A stretch of 64,000 nucleotides of DNA, taken from Gemmatimonadota bacterium (GTDB taxonomy: Bacteria; Gemmatimonadota; Gemmatimonadetes; Longimicrobiales; Gaopeijiaceae). The stretch is taken from the NCBI GenBank assembly GCA_030428885.1, contig JAUIEJ010000005.1, positions 366,699-430,698 on the forward strand. Direction: 5' to 3'. The notes under the pieces were generated by a model. It had not been told where the DNA came from and ran no database searches. It was given only the letters and a program-made list of their open reading frames with translations. The translations under genes and the position numbers were made by a program. Positions 9,129 to 18,476 of the stretch are shown here, piece by piece (position 1 is the first letter of the stretch; every line of letters starts with the position of its first letter).

Positions 9129-10166
9129 ATGGGACTCTTCCGACGGGCCCGATCCACCGTAGGACTGGACATCGGTAGCGGCTTCGTGAAGGTCGTCGAA
9201 GTCGACCACTCCGGCAGCCAGCCCGAGGTCAAGCGGGTCGCGATGCGGCCCCTCCTCCCCGACGCCATCGTCGAAGGCGAGATCATGGACTACGGCCTGG
9301 TGGCCGGAACCGTGAGCGGCCTCTTCGACGAGTTGGGCATGAAGGGCCGCGACGTGATCACGGCGGTGGGTGGACACGATGTGATCATCAAGAAGATCGA
9401 GATGGATCGCATGAAGCAGAGCGATGCGCGCGAGGTCATCCGCTGGGAGGCCGAGCAGCACGTTCCCTTCGACATCAAGAGCGTCGAACTCGACTTCCAG
9501 GTCCTGGATCCCGAGGGAGAGGGCCCCCGCATGGAGGTCCTTCTGGTGGCGGCGAAGCGGGAGCTGGTCGACCACAAGGTCGGCCTGCTGGTGGAAGCGG
9601 GGATCAACCCCACGGTGATCGACGTCGACGCCTTCGCCCTCCACAACGCCTTCGAGCACAACTACCCCGAGGCCATGGACGGTGTGGTGGCCCTGGTGAA
9701 CGTGGGCCACGAGGTCACCAACGTGAACCTCCTGGAGCGGGGCGTTCCGATCCTCACGCGGGAGATCCCCTTCGGGTCGCGGAAGATCCGTGAGGACCTC
9801 CAGCGCGAGCGTCAGCTCACGGCCGAGGAGGCCGAAGACGTCGTGCAGGGGCGCGCGGGCCTCGACGGGCTCGAGGCCTTCGTCCAGGCCAGTGCCGACG
9901 AGGTGGCGGTGGGCATCGAGCGGGCGGCCGCCTTCCTCATGACGCGCCAGTCCGGAGACGGGCTGGGGCGGATCTACCTCAGCGGCGGCGGCGCCCGGAT
10001 CCCGGGCATGACCGACGCGTTGAGCCAGCGCATGGGCGTCGAGACCCTGCTTGTCAATCCGTTCGAGCGGGTCCCGGTGGATCCGCAGGCCGGTGGTTCC
10101 ATCCGCCTGGAAGAGGCGGCCCCAATGTTCCTGCTTCCGCTGGGCCTGGCCCTGCGGAGCGCGTGA
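9129..10166 (+). CDS. pilM: type IV pilus inner-membrane platform protein PilM
   Basis: 345-residue actin/FtsA-like ATP-binding protein. The N-terminus has the phosphate-1 signature VGLDIGSGFVKVVEVD (about 13-28), a central region ends in VALVNVGHEVTNVNLL (phosphate 2, about 197-212), and YLSGGGARIPGM near residue 285 is the adenosine motif. PilM binds the cytoplasmic tail of PilN and links the inner-membrane PilNO complex to the assembly motor. It leads the canonical pilMNOPQ order. Start at ATG 9129, with only a weak GAG upstream. Confidence 0.93.
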   Translation: MGLFRRARSTVGLDIGSGFVKVVEVDHSGSQPEVKRVAMRPLLPDAIVEGEIMDYGLVAGTVSGLFDELGMKGRDVITAVGGHDVIIKKIEMDRMKQSDAREVIRWEAEQHVPFDIKSVELDFQVLDPEGEGPRMEVLLVAAKRELVDHKVGLLVEAGINPTVIDVDAFALHNAFEHNYPEAMDGVVALVNVGHEVTNVNLLERGVPILTREIPFGSRKIREDLQRERQLTAEEAEDVVQGRAGLDGLEAFVQASADEVAVGIERAAAFLMTRQSGDGLGRIYLSGGGARIPGMTDALSQRMGVETLLVNPFERVPVDPQAGGSIRLEEAAPMFLLPLGLALRSA

Positions 10167-10179
10167 AGCGAGGCGGATC

Positions 10180-10872
10180 GTGCTTCAGGTCAATCTGATT
10201 CCGGGTGGTCGCGCCAAGAAGAAGAAGGGCGCCGGCCTCAGTCTGTCCCTCCCCACCATGTCGGGCCTCCCCGACAAGTGGGTCCTGGCGGCCGCGCTGG
10301 CGGCAGTCTCCGCCATCGGCGCCGGCGCGTGGCTCTCCTACGCCGACTCCGGCCGACGGGCCGAACTGGAGGTGGCTCTGGACCAGGCGGTCCAGGACTC
10401 CTCCCGGTTCGCCGACCTCATCGCCCGGACCTCGGGCCTCACGGCTCGGCGGGACTCGATCTTCGAGAAGGTGGGGATCATCCAGGAGATCGATCGGGAC
10501 CGCTACACGTGGCCCCACATCCTGGACGAGGTGGCCCGGGCTCTCCCGGAGTACACCTGGCTCACCGAGATCGTGCAGGTGCAGGAGATCCCGCTCAAGG
10601 TCCAGGTCTCGGGCCGGGCGGGCAACATCTTCGCCATCACGGTCTTCATGAATCAACTGCAGGCCTCGCCGTTCTTCTCCCGCGTGAAGTTCCTGTCCTC
10701 GCAGGAGAGCATCGCGAACAGCGGGGTGGCCAGTCAGGCCGTGCAGGAGTTCCAGCTCGAGCTCGACTACGAGCCTGTCCCCCTGGAAGAACTCGAAACC
10801 GTCCCCCTCTTCGGGGTCGACGAAGCTGCCACTGACGACGTGGGGACCCGTGCGGCCCCCGAGGAGAACTGA
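10180..10872 (+). CDS. pilN: type IV pilus inner-membrane protein PilN
   Basis: 230 residues from GTG 10180, preceded by GAGGCGG. The N-terminus VLQVNLIPGG is the conserved PilN motif that docks into PilM; a basic stretch (RAKKKKG) follows and a single membrane helix spans about 36-53. The periplasmic part has a coiled-coil (about 55-95) and a ferredoxin-like alpha/beta domain. It pairs with PilO to form the alignment complex. Start chosen because NLIPGG must lie near the N-terminus. Confidence 0.9.
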   Translation: MLQVNLIPGGRAKKKKGAGLSLSLPTMSGLPDKWVLAAALAAVSAIGAGAWLSYADSGRRAELEVALDQAVQDSSRFADLIARTSGLTARRDSIFEKVGIIQEIDRDRYTWPHILDEVARALPEYTWLTEIVQVQEIPLKVQVSGRAGNIFAITVFMNQLQASPFFSRVKFLSSQESIANSGVASQAVQEFQLELDYEPVPLEELETVPLFGVDEAATDDVGTRAAPEEN

Positions 10873-10875
10873 CCG

Positions 10876-11493
10876 ATGGCGCTGCTGCCTCAGGAACCGC
10901 GCCAGCAGGGGGCCCTCGTGGCCATCGTCGTGGCGCTGGCGGGATTCTACCTCTTCCACGAGTACGTGCACGCTCCGGCGAAGACGGAACTCGACGACAT
11001 GTCCACGCGCCTCGAAGCGCTGGAAGCCCAGAACCGGACCGCGCAGGTCACCGCCACCCGTGGCGGCGCCGACCTGGAGGCCCGGACGGCTCTGTACGAG
11101 CGCCACGTGCGCCGACTCGAGCAACTGATTCCGGGCAACGAGGAAGTGCCCCAGCTCCTCACGGACATCGCGGCGCTGGCGCGACGCATGGACGTGAACT
11201 GGGCGGACGTGATTCCCGAGGCCGACATCCTCGGGCCGTTCTACGACAAGAAGAGCTATTCGGTACGCGTCGAGGGTGAATACCACGACGTCGGCCGGTT
11301 CGTCACCGCCGTGGCTTCTCTGCCGCGCATCATCACGCCGGTGAACATGGATCTCCAGAGCGGCATGGAGGTCCAGGGCAACGGTGACTACGAGTCGCCG
11401 GTGCAAGCCTCCTTCCAGATCCAGACCTACGTGGTGCCCCTGCCGGGTAGCCGGCCGGTGCCCGCCGACACCCTTCCCGGGAGCGAGTCATGA
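10876..11493 (+). CDS. pilO: type IV pilus inner-membrane protein PilO
   Basis: 205 residues: a short cytoplasmic N-terminus, one membrane helix (about 13-29), a coiled-coil segment (about 35-60) and a periplasmic ferredoxin-like fold with the typical LEQLIPGNEEVPQLLTDI and YHDVGRFVTAVASLPRI motifs. It dimerises with PilN and contacts PilP. It is separated from pilN by 3 bases and overlaps pilP by ATGA. Confidence 0.92.
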   Translation: MALLPQEPRQQGALVAIVVALAGFYLFHEYVHAPAKTELDDMSTRLEALEAQNRTAQVTATRGGADLEARTALYERHVRRLEQLIPGNEEVPQLLTDIAALARRMDVNWADVIPEADILGPFYDKKSYSVRVEGEYHDVGRFVTAVASLPRIITPVNMDLQSGMEVQGNGDYESPVQASFQIQTYVVPLPGSRPVPADTLPGSES

Positions 11494-12005
11494 GGTCCTT
11501 CCGAGTGTGGGGCGCCCTGCTGGGCGCCGCGCTGATCCTTCCCGCGGGACTCGCCGCCCAGAACGGTGCCGGCGAGTCCGGCTCGTCCGCGGTGGCTTCG
11601 GCTTCGGCGGTGGATCCCGACCAGGCCGAGCTGGCCTTCGAGCGGGAGGTCTTCAGCTATCCGACCTTCGCCCGCCGCAATCCGTTCAAGGCGCTCCTGG
11701 CGAGCGCCGAGGGCGGGCCCCGGTGGGAGGGCATGCGGCTGGAGGGGATCCTGCACGACGCCGATCCCCGGTACAGCATCGCCATCGTGAGTTCCGGCCG
11801 GGCAGGGGCCCGTGTCGACGCGGGCCCCGCTTCCGACGGGAGCGCCGTGGGTGAAACGGCCCGTCTTCGGGTCGGGCAACGGTGGGGCAACATCCGGATC
11901 CTCGCGATCCACCCCGACAACGTCCTTATCGAGGTCGAGGAGTTCGGCCTGACGGAGCAGAGAACGATGCGTCTACCGCAGCGTGGCGAAGGAGGCCCGC
12001 GATGA
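11490..12005 (+). CDS. pilP: type IV pilus assembly protein PilP
   Basis: 171 residues with a Sec signal peptide (about 1-23, ending LAAQ). The PilP core shows RRNPFKALL (about 62) and LRLEGI-type strands (MRLEGILHD), ending in VGQRWGNIRILAIHPDNVLI. Unlike classical PilP, no lipobox Cys is visible at the signal cleavage site, so it may be a soluble periplasmic protein. PilP bridges PilNO to the N0 domain of PilQ. It is overlapped by pilO upstream and pilQ downstream. Confidence 0.85.
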   Translation: MRSFRVWGALLGAALILPAGLAAQNGAGESGSSAVASASAVDPDQAELAFEREVFSYPTFARRNPFKALLASAEGGPRWEGMRLEGILHDADPRYSIAIVSSGRAGARVDAGPASDGSAVGETARLRVGQRWGNIRILAIHPDNVLIEVEEFGLTEQRTMRLPQRGEGGPR

Positions 12006-13813
12006 CTTCGACCCTCGCGGCCCTGTTGAGTGCGGGCCTGACCCTGGCCCTCGGAGGACCGGTTACGGAAGTGAGCATCCGTCCGGCTCCGTCGGCGACC
12101 ACGGAGATCGTCATCGCCGTGGACGGTGAGGTGGAATTCCGGGAGTTCACCATGGAGGGACCCAGCCGCCTCGTGGTGGACCTCTTCGGTGCCCGCCACA
12201 ACCTTCCCGGTGACAACTTCGCCAACGTGAATCGCGGCGGCGTGACGAGCGTGCGCACGAGCCAGTACTCCGACGACATCGTCCGGGTCGTGCTGGAGCT
12301 CGAGACGTTGTCCGCCTACGAGGTGGTCTCCGAGCCCGGACGCATTCGGGTGGTCATGGAGAACCCCAGGGGCGAGTTCGAGCCCTGGTCCTCCGGCGCC
12401 GGCGCGACGTCGGCCCCCGTGGTGGAGACCGCTCCCGCCGAGCGCGTCGCACCCCTTCCGCCGCCCGCCACCACCATGGCCGTGCGAACGCCTCCCCAGC
12501 AGGAGGCCCGGCGCATCTCGGTGACCTTCAACGAGACGCCCGTTCGCGAGGTGCTCTTCACCTTCTCCGATTTCTCGGGCCGCTCCATCGTGGCCGGCTC
12601 AAGCGTGACCGGAAACATCTCCGCCCAGGTCGACGCGCCCTGGCCCGACGCCCTGGACGTGATCCTGAGCACCAACGGCTTCGTCGCCACGGAACTCCCC
12701 AACGGGATCATCCGGGTCGACGACGTCACCCAGATCTCCGATCGGGTCGAAGTGGAGCCCCTCTCCACCGAGGCCTACCGGGTGAACTACGCCACGGCGG
12801 AAGACCTCGTCGCCTCGGTGGAAGGCCTTCTCACGCCGGAGCGCGGTGCGGCCCGGGCCAGCACCAGCACCAACTCGCTGGTGGTGACCGACATCGCCGC
12901 CGTGCATCGGGAAGTAGCCCGTCTCATCCAGACCCTCGACGTGCGGACGCCCCAGGTCCAGATCAAGGCCAAGATCGTCTTCGTGAACCGCACGGAGCTC
13001 AACGATCTCGGTATCGTCTACGACCTCAAGGACTCGGGCGGGAACCAGCTCAACCAGGTGTCGCCTGGTGCCGCCGATCTGGACGGCGACGGGACCATCG
13101 AGCTTCCCGACGAGGTGGTGCAGCAGGGCCAGAACACCGTGGCCCTGGGCGGCAACTCGGTGGCGGCCCTGGGCAACGCGACCAACCGCGTGCCCTCGCC
13201 GACCCTCACGCTCCTCAGCTCCCTCCTCATCGGCCGACACACCCTGGTCTCGTTCATCGAGGCCCTGGAGTCGGTGAACCTCTCCGACGTACAGGCCGAG
13301 CCTTCCGTGACGGTGCGGGACAACCGCCCCGCCCGGATCCAGGTCGGTGAGCGCACGCCGCTCCGGGTGCTGGATGCCAGCTCCCAGAGCGGAGCCGGTG
13401 GTGCGGGTGGCGCCGCGGGCGCCGGTGGGGCCCAGCAGGGCGGGGCCACCATCCCCCAGGCCACGGTGACCATCGAGGAGACGGGAATCATCCTCGAGGC
13501 CACGCCCCACGTCACCGACGACGACCACATCCTCCTGGAGCTGAACGCCGAGCGATCGGCGCCCCAGCTCGCCAACTCCGACGTGGGCTACATCTTCAAC
13601 ACGCAGAACGCCCAGTCCGAGGTTCTCGTGCGCGACGGCGAGACGGTGGTCATCGGCGGCCTCACGGTCACGGAGCGGGAAGAAGTCCGCTCCGGGATTC
13701 CGTTCCTGATGAACCTGCCCATGGTGGGCGGGCTCTTCCGGACCACCCGTGAGACCACCATCCAGCGCGACCTGATCATCCTGGTCACGCCCACGATCGT
13801 CCGCGACAACTGA
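12002..13813 (+). CDS. pilQ: type IV pilus outer-membrane secretin PilQ
   Basis: 603 residues from ATG 12002 (ATGA overlap). Signal peptide about 1-19; a single AMIN domain about 20-115 ([18 protein letters not shown]), which binds peptidoglycan; a Pro-rich linker; a secretin N0/STN-like domain about 170-250 ([20 protein letters not shown]); an NolW-type N1 domain about 260-325; and the secretin pore about 330-600 ending with [15 protein letters not shown] and [12 protein letters not shown] Gly/Ala/Gln-rich loop at about 460-482 is the low-complexity insert common in secretins. It forms the channel through which the pilus leaves the cell. Confidence 0.93.
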   Translation: MTSTLAALLSAGLTLALGGPVTEVSIRPAPSATTEIVIAVDGEVEFREFTMEGPSRLVVDLFGARHNLPGDNFANVNRGGVTSVRTSQYSDDIVRVVLELETLSAYEVVSEPGRIRVVMENPRGEFEPWSSGAGATSAPVVETAPAERVAPLPPPATTMAVRTPPQQEARRISVTFNETPVREVLFTFSDFSGRSIVAGSSVTGNISAQVDAPWPDALDVILSTNGFVATELPNGIIRVDDVTQISDRVEVEPLSTEAYRVNYATAEDLVASVEGLLTPERGAARASTSTNSLVVTDIAAVHREVARLIQTLDVRTPQVQIKAKIVFVNRTELNDLGIVYDLKDSGGNQLNQVSPGAADLDGDGTIELPDEVVQQGQNTVALGGNSVAALGNATNRVPSPTLTLLSSLLIGRHTLVSFIEALESVNLSDVQAEPSVTVRDNRPARIQVGERTPLRVLDASSQSGAGGAGGAAGAGGAQQGGATIPQATVTIEETGIILEATPHVTDDDHILLELNAERSAPQLANSDVGYIFNTQNAQSEVLVRDGETVVIGGLTVTEREEVRSGIPFLMNLPMVGGLFRTTRETTIQRDLIILVTPTIVRDN

Positions 13814-13833
13814 CGCCGCACGGGAGACGACTC

Positions 13834-16578
13834 ATGAGGTCCAAGGTCTTCGGATTCCGACTCCCCGCCGCGGGGGCCGTCATGGCCCTCGCACTGGCGG
13901 CGTGTGACGGACCCAATCAGTTCGCAACCGGATCGACCGGCGGCGCCACGGCGGGTCCCCGCGTGGACATCGAGGTTCCCCGGGGCGATTCGCTCTCCGC
14001 CAAGCCCGTGGGCGACTCGGTCCTCGTGCGGGTGCGTGTGCGCTCGTCGGTGGGCGTCGACGCCGTCCGCTTCGAGGGCTTCGCCCTGCGGGGAGACCCC
14101 GATCTGGGGACGCAGGCGGCGGTCGATCGCTTCGAGGCGAAGGACGTGACCCTGGGCAGCGTCCGGGACACGGTCCTGACCCGCTACCTGATGCCCACCG
14201 ACGACGTCGACCCCGAGGAGGCGCTCATCGCCGTGACGGCGGTCGACTCCGACGGAGCCGTCCAGGCCGACACGGTGAGCCTGATCCTCGGCGGGCCCGA
14301 CGTCCAACTGCTCAACCTGCAGGACGGCCAGCCGATCCAGTCCGGTCTCGGGCTGAATCTGTCGGCCATCGCCCAGGATCCCCAGGGACTCCTGGAGGTG
14401 GTCTTCGAACTCGCCGGGGCCATGGACACGACCCTGGTGCGCACGTTCTCTGCCGCCGTGGATTCGATCCGGGTCGACACGACCGTGGCGATTCCGGCCG
14501 GACTCAGCGGCGCCCTGGACGTGTCGGTTCGGGCGCGCAACACCGTGGACATCGTCGGGGGAGACGGACCCGTCCGTGCCTCGGTGGTGACCGGGGGTGC
14601 GGGAGACGCCGTGCCGCCCACGGTGGCGCTGGAGGTCAGCGCGCTGCCCAAGCTCGAGTTGAGCGACTCCATCGTGGTGCAGGTCCTGGGCAACGACGAC
14701 GCTCAGGGCAGCGGGATCGTTCGGGCCGGGTACACGGTGCTGGCGATTTCCGAGAGCCGGGGCGACACGCTGTCCCGCACGGGCAGCCGTGACTTCAGCC
14801 CCGCACGCACCGGGACCGTGGCCACCGAGTTCCGGGTCCCGGTCTTCAACGTCGATTCCCTGGCCCTTCCCGACACCCTCACCTACGAGGTGACCGGGTA
14901 TCTCATCGACCAGGCGGGCAACTGTTCCGCCGCGGTGGACGGTGAGGAAGGCCAGTTGGCGTGCGGCAACCGGGGTGGAGCCATCGTGGCCGAAGGCCGT
15001 GGAGGCGAGCGGATCTCCCGGGTCCACGTGGCGGGGCGCACCGTCGCTCTGCCCAGCGGCGGCCTCATCATGGACGCCGCCGTGGACACGGCCCGCCGGA
15101 ACCTGTTCCTCTCGAACCTGAGCCGGAACCGGGTGGAGCTGTTCCGCCTGGACACGGAGCAGTTCGGGCCGTCCATCGGCGTCGGCTCCGAGCCGTGGGG
15201 ACTGGCGTTCACCCGGGACGGCGATTCCCTCTGGGTGGCCAACTCCGGGGGTACGAACCTCTCGGTCATCGACCTCGACCGGGAGCGGGAGGTGGAATCC
15301 AACCGCTTCCTGACGCCCGACGTGGTGCTCTTCGACATCGAGCTCAAGGAAGGCGAGACGGCCACGACCTACACGATCTGGCCGCTTCCCTCCGGGGCCA
15401 ACCCGTCGTTCTCGGATCGGCCGCAGTTCGCCGCGGTGGATTCCTTCGGCAACGTGATCTACTCCACCAAGACGACCCTGGTCGGCGACGTGGGAACGGC
15501 CCGTAAGGCGTTCTTCGAAGACGGGTCGGAGCGGTCGGAGGTCAAGCTCTTCGTGGAGCACGGCCTCACCAGCCCGTCGGAGAACTTCTGGGCCGTGGCC
15601 CACATCGACTCCATCGGAGCGTCGGTGGTGGAATCCACCATCGGGGGCGTGCCCGTGTTCTCGGCGGCCCTCACCCTCTACGACCACGTGCCGGGCTTCC
15701 CGGATCAGGTGATCACGGGGTACGCGGACACGCGACGGGGTGAGTTGCCGACGGATGCGTGGGTGGATCTGGTCCAGCAGGGATCGGACGCCTACATGGT
15801 GGAGGGCGCTCGCTGGAACGTGCCCAGCCTGGGCTTCCAGGACACCACCTACGTGGCGGGCTCCGGCGACGGTGGTTGGGTCGCCATCGGTGAAGGGGCC
15901 CTGGCCCCGGTGGCCCGGGTCCTCATGTATCGCGCTCGCCCCGGCGGCGCGACGGGCCTGTCGGGGTACATCCAGGTGGCGGACCTCCTGACCAACCCCT
16001 CGGAGCAGGTGAAGGGGCTGGGCATGAACTACGACGGTACGCTCACGGTGGTGCGCGGGCTCGAGGCGGCCTACTTCATCAGCCCCGACCTGCGGCTCCA
16101 GGGACTCACCGAGATCCCCCTGGCGTCCACCGGCGCGGGGGCGGCGCTCCATCCGCTCCACGCCAACTTCCGCACGCTGGAGAACCCCGGGGGCGAGTAC
16201 CGACCCGACACCCACCTCTCCTTCGTGGGCACCGGTGAACGGACCATCGACGTCATCGACACCTTCAAGTTCCTGCGGGTCGGTCGTCTGGCGATTCGGG
16301 ACGTGATCACGGGGCCGCTGAAGGCGATCCTGCCGTTCCCTGAGGACAACGCCGGCTTCCGATGCGCCACCACGCCCGTGACGGATCAGGCGGGGGAGTA
16401 CATCGGAGACGCGGTCCAGCTCTACGAGAACGGGGACTTCAACACGCCCATCGGACCCAACGGGATCACCGAGGATCGGTGTGTGGTGGTGAAGCTCTTC
16501 GGCACCACCTCTTCGGGTGGCGTCGTGGTGGTGGACGTGCGGAAGGCCGACGTTCTGCGGGAGCATCCGGAACGCTGA
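13834..16578 (+). CDS. large lipoprotein with Ig-like and beta-propeller-like regions, unknown function
   Basis: 914 residues starting 20 bases after pilQ. The signal peptide ends in the lipobox LAAC (Cys24), so it should be lipidated and, lacking Asp at +2 in its mature part only by inspection, probably cell-envelope exposed. Residues about 40-370 are repetitive beta-strand segments (Ig/cadherin-like). Around 395-490 blades such as SEPWGLAFTRDGDSLWVANS and NLSVIDLDRERE resemble YVTN/NHL propeller repeats; similar blades continue to the C-terminus. Cys pairs occur in NCSAAV, LACGN and FRCATT. No enzyme motif was seen. Position at the end of pilMNOPQ suggests an adhesin or pilus-associated surface role, but this is inference. 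Confidence 0.8.
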   Translation: MRSKVFGFRLPAAGAVMALALAACDGPNQFATGSTGGATAGPRVDIEVPRGDSLSAKPVGDSVLVRVRVRSSVGVDAVRFEGFALRGDPDLGTQAAVDRFEAKDVTLGSVRDTVLTRYLMPTDDVDPEEALIAVTAVDSDGAVQADTVSLILGGPDVQLLNLQDGQPIQSGLGLNLSAIAQDPQGLLEVVFELAGAMDTTLVRTFSAAVDSIRVDTTVAIPAGLSGALDVSVRARNTVDIVGGDGPVRASVVTGGAGDAVPPTVALEVSALPKLELSDSIVVQVLGNDDAQGSGIVRAGYTVLAISESRGDTLSRTGSRDFSPARTGTVATEFRVPVFNVDSLALPDTLTYEVTGYLIDQAGNCSAAVDGEEGQLACGNRGGAIVAEGRGGERISRVHVAGRTVALPSGGLIMDAAVDTARRNLFLSNLSRNRVELFRLDTEQFGPSIGVGSEPWGLAFTRDGDSLWVANSGGTNLSVIDLDREREVESNRFLTPDVVLFDIELKEGETATTYTIWPLPSGANPSFSDRPQFAAVDSFGNVIYSTKTTLVGDVGTARKAFFEDGSERSEVKLFVEHGLTSPSENFWAVAHIDSIGASVVESTIGGVPVFSAALTLYDHVPGFPDQVITGYADTRRGELPTDAWVDLVQQGSDAYMVEGARWNVPSLGFQDTTYVAGSGDGGWVAIGEGALAPVARVLMYRARPGGATGLSGYIQVADLLTNPSEQVKGLGMNYDGTLTVVRGLEAAYFISPDLRLQGLTEIPLASTGAGAALHPLHANFRTLENPGGEYRPDTHLSFVGTGERTIDVIDTFKFLRVGRLAIRDVITGPLKAILPFPEDNAGFRCATTPVTDQAGEYIGDAVQLYENGDFNTPIGPNGITEDRCVVVKLFGTTSSGGVVVVDVRKADVLREHPER

Positions 16579-16592
16579 CGCGACCTTCCTCT

Positions 16593-16641
16593 CGACGACG
16601 GTACGGCGCGGCGGCCCCTTGGTGGGTCGCCGCGCTCGTCG
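16593..16641 (+). terminator. terminator-like hairpin after the pilus operon
   Basis: Arms CGACGA/TCGTCG (16593-16598, 16636-16641) and GCGCGGCG/CGCCGCGC (16606-16613, 16628-16635) form a strong stem 15 bases past the lipoprotein stop. It separates the pilus operon from aroC. There is no long T tract. Confidence 0.55.
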
Positions 16642-16697
16642 TATCGTAGCCACCGTCGGACCGTCGTTCGCGGTCTCTCCTCTTCCGACCCTCCGTG

Positions 16698-17912
16698 ATG
16701 AAGCGCATTTCGTTCCGCACCGCCGGCGAGTCCCATGGCCGTGGGCTGGTGGCCCTCCTGGAAGGCATTCCCGCCGGTCTCGACCTCGTGATCTCCCGGG
16801 ACGTGGACCCGGACCTGCGCCGTCGCCAGGGGGGGTACGGTCGGGGCCGCCGGATGCAGATCGAGTCGGATCGGGCCGAAGTGATCTCTGGACTGCGCCT
16901 CGGCGAGACCCTCGGGTCTCCCCTGGCCCTGGTGATCTGGAACCGGGATTGGGAGAATTGGACCACGGCCATGAGCCCCGAGCCTCCTCCGGAGGACGTG
17001 AACCCCAAGGCCCTTCGGTCCATGTACCTCCCGCGACCGGGGCATGCGGATCTGGTGGGGGTCTTCAAGTACGACCGCCGCGATACCCGCGACATCCTGG
17101 AGCGGGCCAGTGCGCGGGAGACGGCGGCGCGGGTGGCCTGCGGCGCCGTGGCGCGTCGTTTCCTGGCGGAGTTCGGCATCCGCATCGGCAGCCACGTCGT
17201 GTCGGTGGGGGGAATCGACGCCGCGCTTCCCTCCGTGTTGCCCGACGATCTCAACGGCGCTGTGGACGACACCCCCCTGCGCTGCCTGGACGAGGCGGCC
17301 ACCGCCCGGATGGTGGAGGCCATCGACGCGGCCAAGGCTGCCGGCGATACCCTGGGCGGCACCTTCGAGGTGGTGGCCACGGGCGTGCCGGTGGGGCTGG
17401 GGAGCCACGTCGCCTGGGACGCCAAGCTGGACGGGCGGTTGGCTCAGGCGGTCATGAGCATCCAGGCCATCAAGGGGGTGGAGATCGGAGACGGGCTCGG
17501 GGGAGCGCGCCGGCCCGGCACACGGGTCCACGACCCCATCGTCCCGGCGCCGGAGCGCCCCCGCACCGGGGGGATCGGTCGGAGTTCGAACCGGGCCGGG
17601 GGCCTGGAAGGCGGCGTGACCACCGGGGAGCCGCTGGTGGTGCGGGGGCACATGAAGCCCATCTCCACGCTGCGGAACCGTCTCCCGTCGGTGGACCTCC
17701 GGGACGGGAGCGTGGCCGACGCCGCCACCGAGCGCAGCGACGTGAGCGCGGTGCCCGCGGCCGGTGTGGTGGGGGAAGCCATGGTGGCCCTCGTCCTGGC
17801 CGACGCCTTCCTGGAGAAGTTCGGAGGCGACGCCCTGTCGGAGGTGCGACGGAACTTCGAGGGCTACATGGATCATCTCCAGTCCCGTGGGTTCGGGGAG
17901 AGGGAGCTCTGA
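16698..17912 (+). CDS. aroC: chorismate synthase
   Basis: 404 residues from ATG 16698 (a GTG one codon earlier is also possible). Converts 5-enolpyruvylshikimate-3-phosphate to chorismate with reduced FMN, the last step of the shikimate pathway. Family signatures: GESHGRGLVALLEGIPAG near the start, RRQGGYGRGRRMQIESD (about 37-55), PRPGHAD (about 113), RASARETAARVACGAVAR (about 136), and GIGRSSNRAGGLEGGVT (about 293) near the C-terminus. The length fits the family. It is followed 14 bases later by shikimate kinase, so two shikimate-pathway enzymes share a transcript. Confidence 0.97.
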   Translation: MKRISFRTAGESHGRGLVALLEGIPAGLDLVISRDVDPDLRRRQGGYGRGRRMQIESDRAEVISGLRLGETLGSPLALVIWNRDWENWTTAMSPEPPPEDVNPKALRSMYLPRPGHADLVGVFKYDRRDTRDILERASARETAARVACGAVARRFLAEFGIRIGSHVVSVGGIDAALPSVLPDDLNGAVDDTPLRCLDEAATARMVEAIDAAKAAGDTLGGTFEVVATGVPVGLGSHVAWDAKLDGRLAQAVMSIQAIKGVEIGDGLGGARRPGTRVHDPIVPAPERPRTGGIGRSSNRAGGLEGGVTTGEPLVVRGHMKPISTLRNRLPSVDLRDGSVADAATERSDVSAVPAAGVVGEAMVALVLADAFLEKFGGDALSEVRRNFEGYMDHLQSRGFGEREL

Positions 17913-17926
17913 GGCCCCACGGCGCG

Positions 17927-18451
17927 GTGCGGCGAGTGCTCCTGGTGGGGTTCATGGCGTCGGGGAAGACCACCGTGGGCCGAGCCGTGGCCCGGCGCCT
18001 GGGATGGGACTTCATCGACATCGACGCCGCGGTGGAGGCCCGGGAGGGGCGTTCGGTGGCCCAGATCTTCGACCTGGACGGCGAGGAGCGGTTCCGGCGG
18101 CTCGAGGCCGAGGAAACGGCCCGAGCCCTGACCCGGGAAGACGTCGTGGTGGCGCCGGGCGGAGGGTGGGCCGTCCAGGACGAAGAGCGGCTCGAGGAGG
18201 TGCCCGAGGGGACCCTCACCGTGTGGCTCCGGGTCGATCCCGCCACCGCCGTGGGCCGGGCCCGGGCGTCCCGGGCGGTGCGTCCCCTTCTGGCCGGGCC
18301 CGAGCCGCTGGAGGCCGCATCCGCCCTGTCGGCGGAACGTGCCCGCTTCTATGCTCGAGCACGGCTCCACCTCGACACCACCGACGTGGCCCCCACCGCT
18401 CTCACCGACGCCGTCGTCCACGCCGTGGGCGGTGCGCCGGACCGTTCCTGA
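17927..18451 (+). CDS. aroK: shikimate kinase
   Basis: 174 residues from GTG 17927. Phosphorylates shikimate with ATP. P-loop GFMASGKT at about 8-15, substrate-binding DIDAAVE (about 32) and IFDLDGEERFRRLE (about 48-61) including the FR contact, then APGGGW (about 77) and the lid region with RPLLAG (about 121). The start is chosen because the P-loop must lie near the N-terminus; the frame extends upstream through aroC without biological meaning. Confidence 0.93.
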   Translation: MRRVLLVGFMASGKTTVGRAVARRLGWDFIDIDAAVEAREGRSVAQIFDLDGEERFRRLEAEETARALTREDVVVAPGGGWAVQDEERLEEVPEGTLTVWLRVDPATAVGRARASRAVRPLLAGPEPLEAASALSAERARFYARARLHLDTTDVAPTALTDAVVHAVGGAPDRS

Positions 18452-18476
18452 CCTGACACCCCCTCTGCGATTTCCC

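Noticed and set aside
13588..16653. A minus-strand open frame of about 1021 codons opposite the pilus lipoprotein
   Set aside because: No start signal, His/Arg/Gly/Pro-rich shadow translation and no family motif; the plus-strand gene has signal peptide and lipobox.
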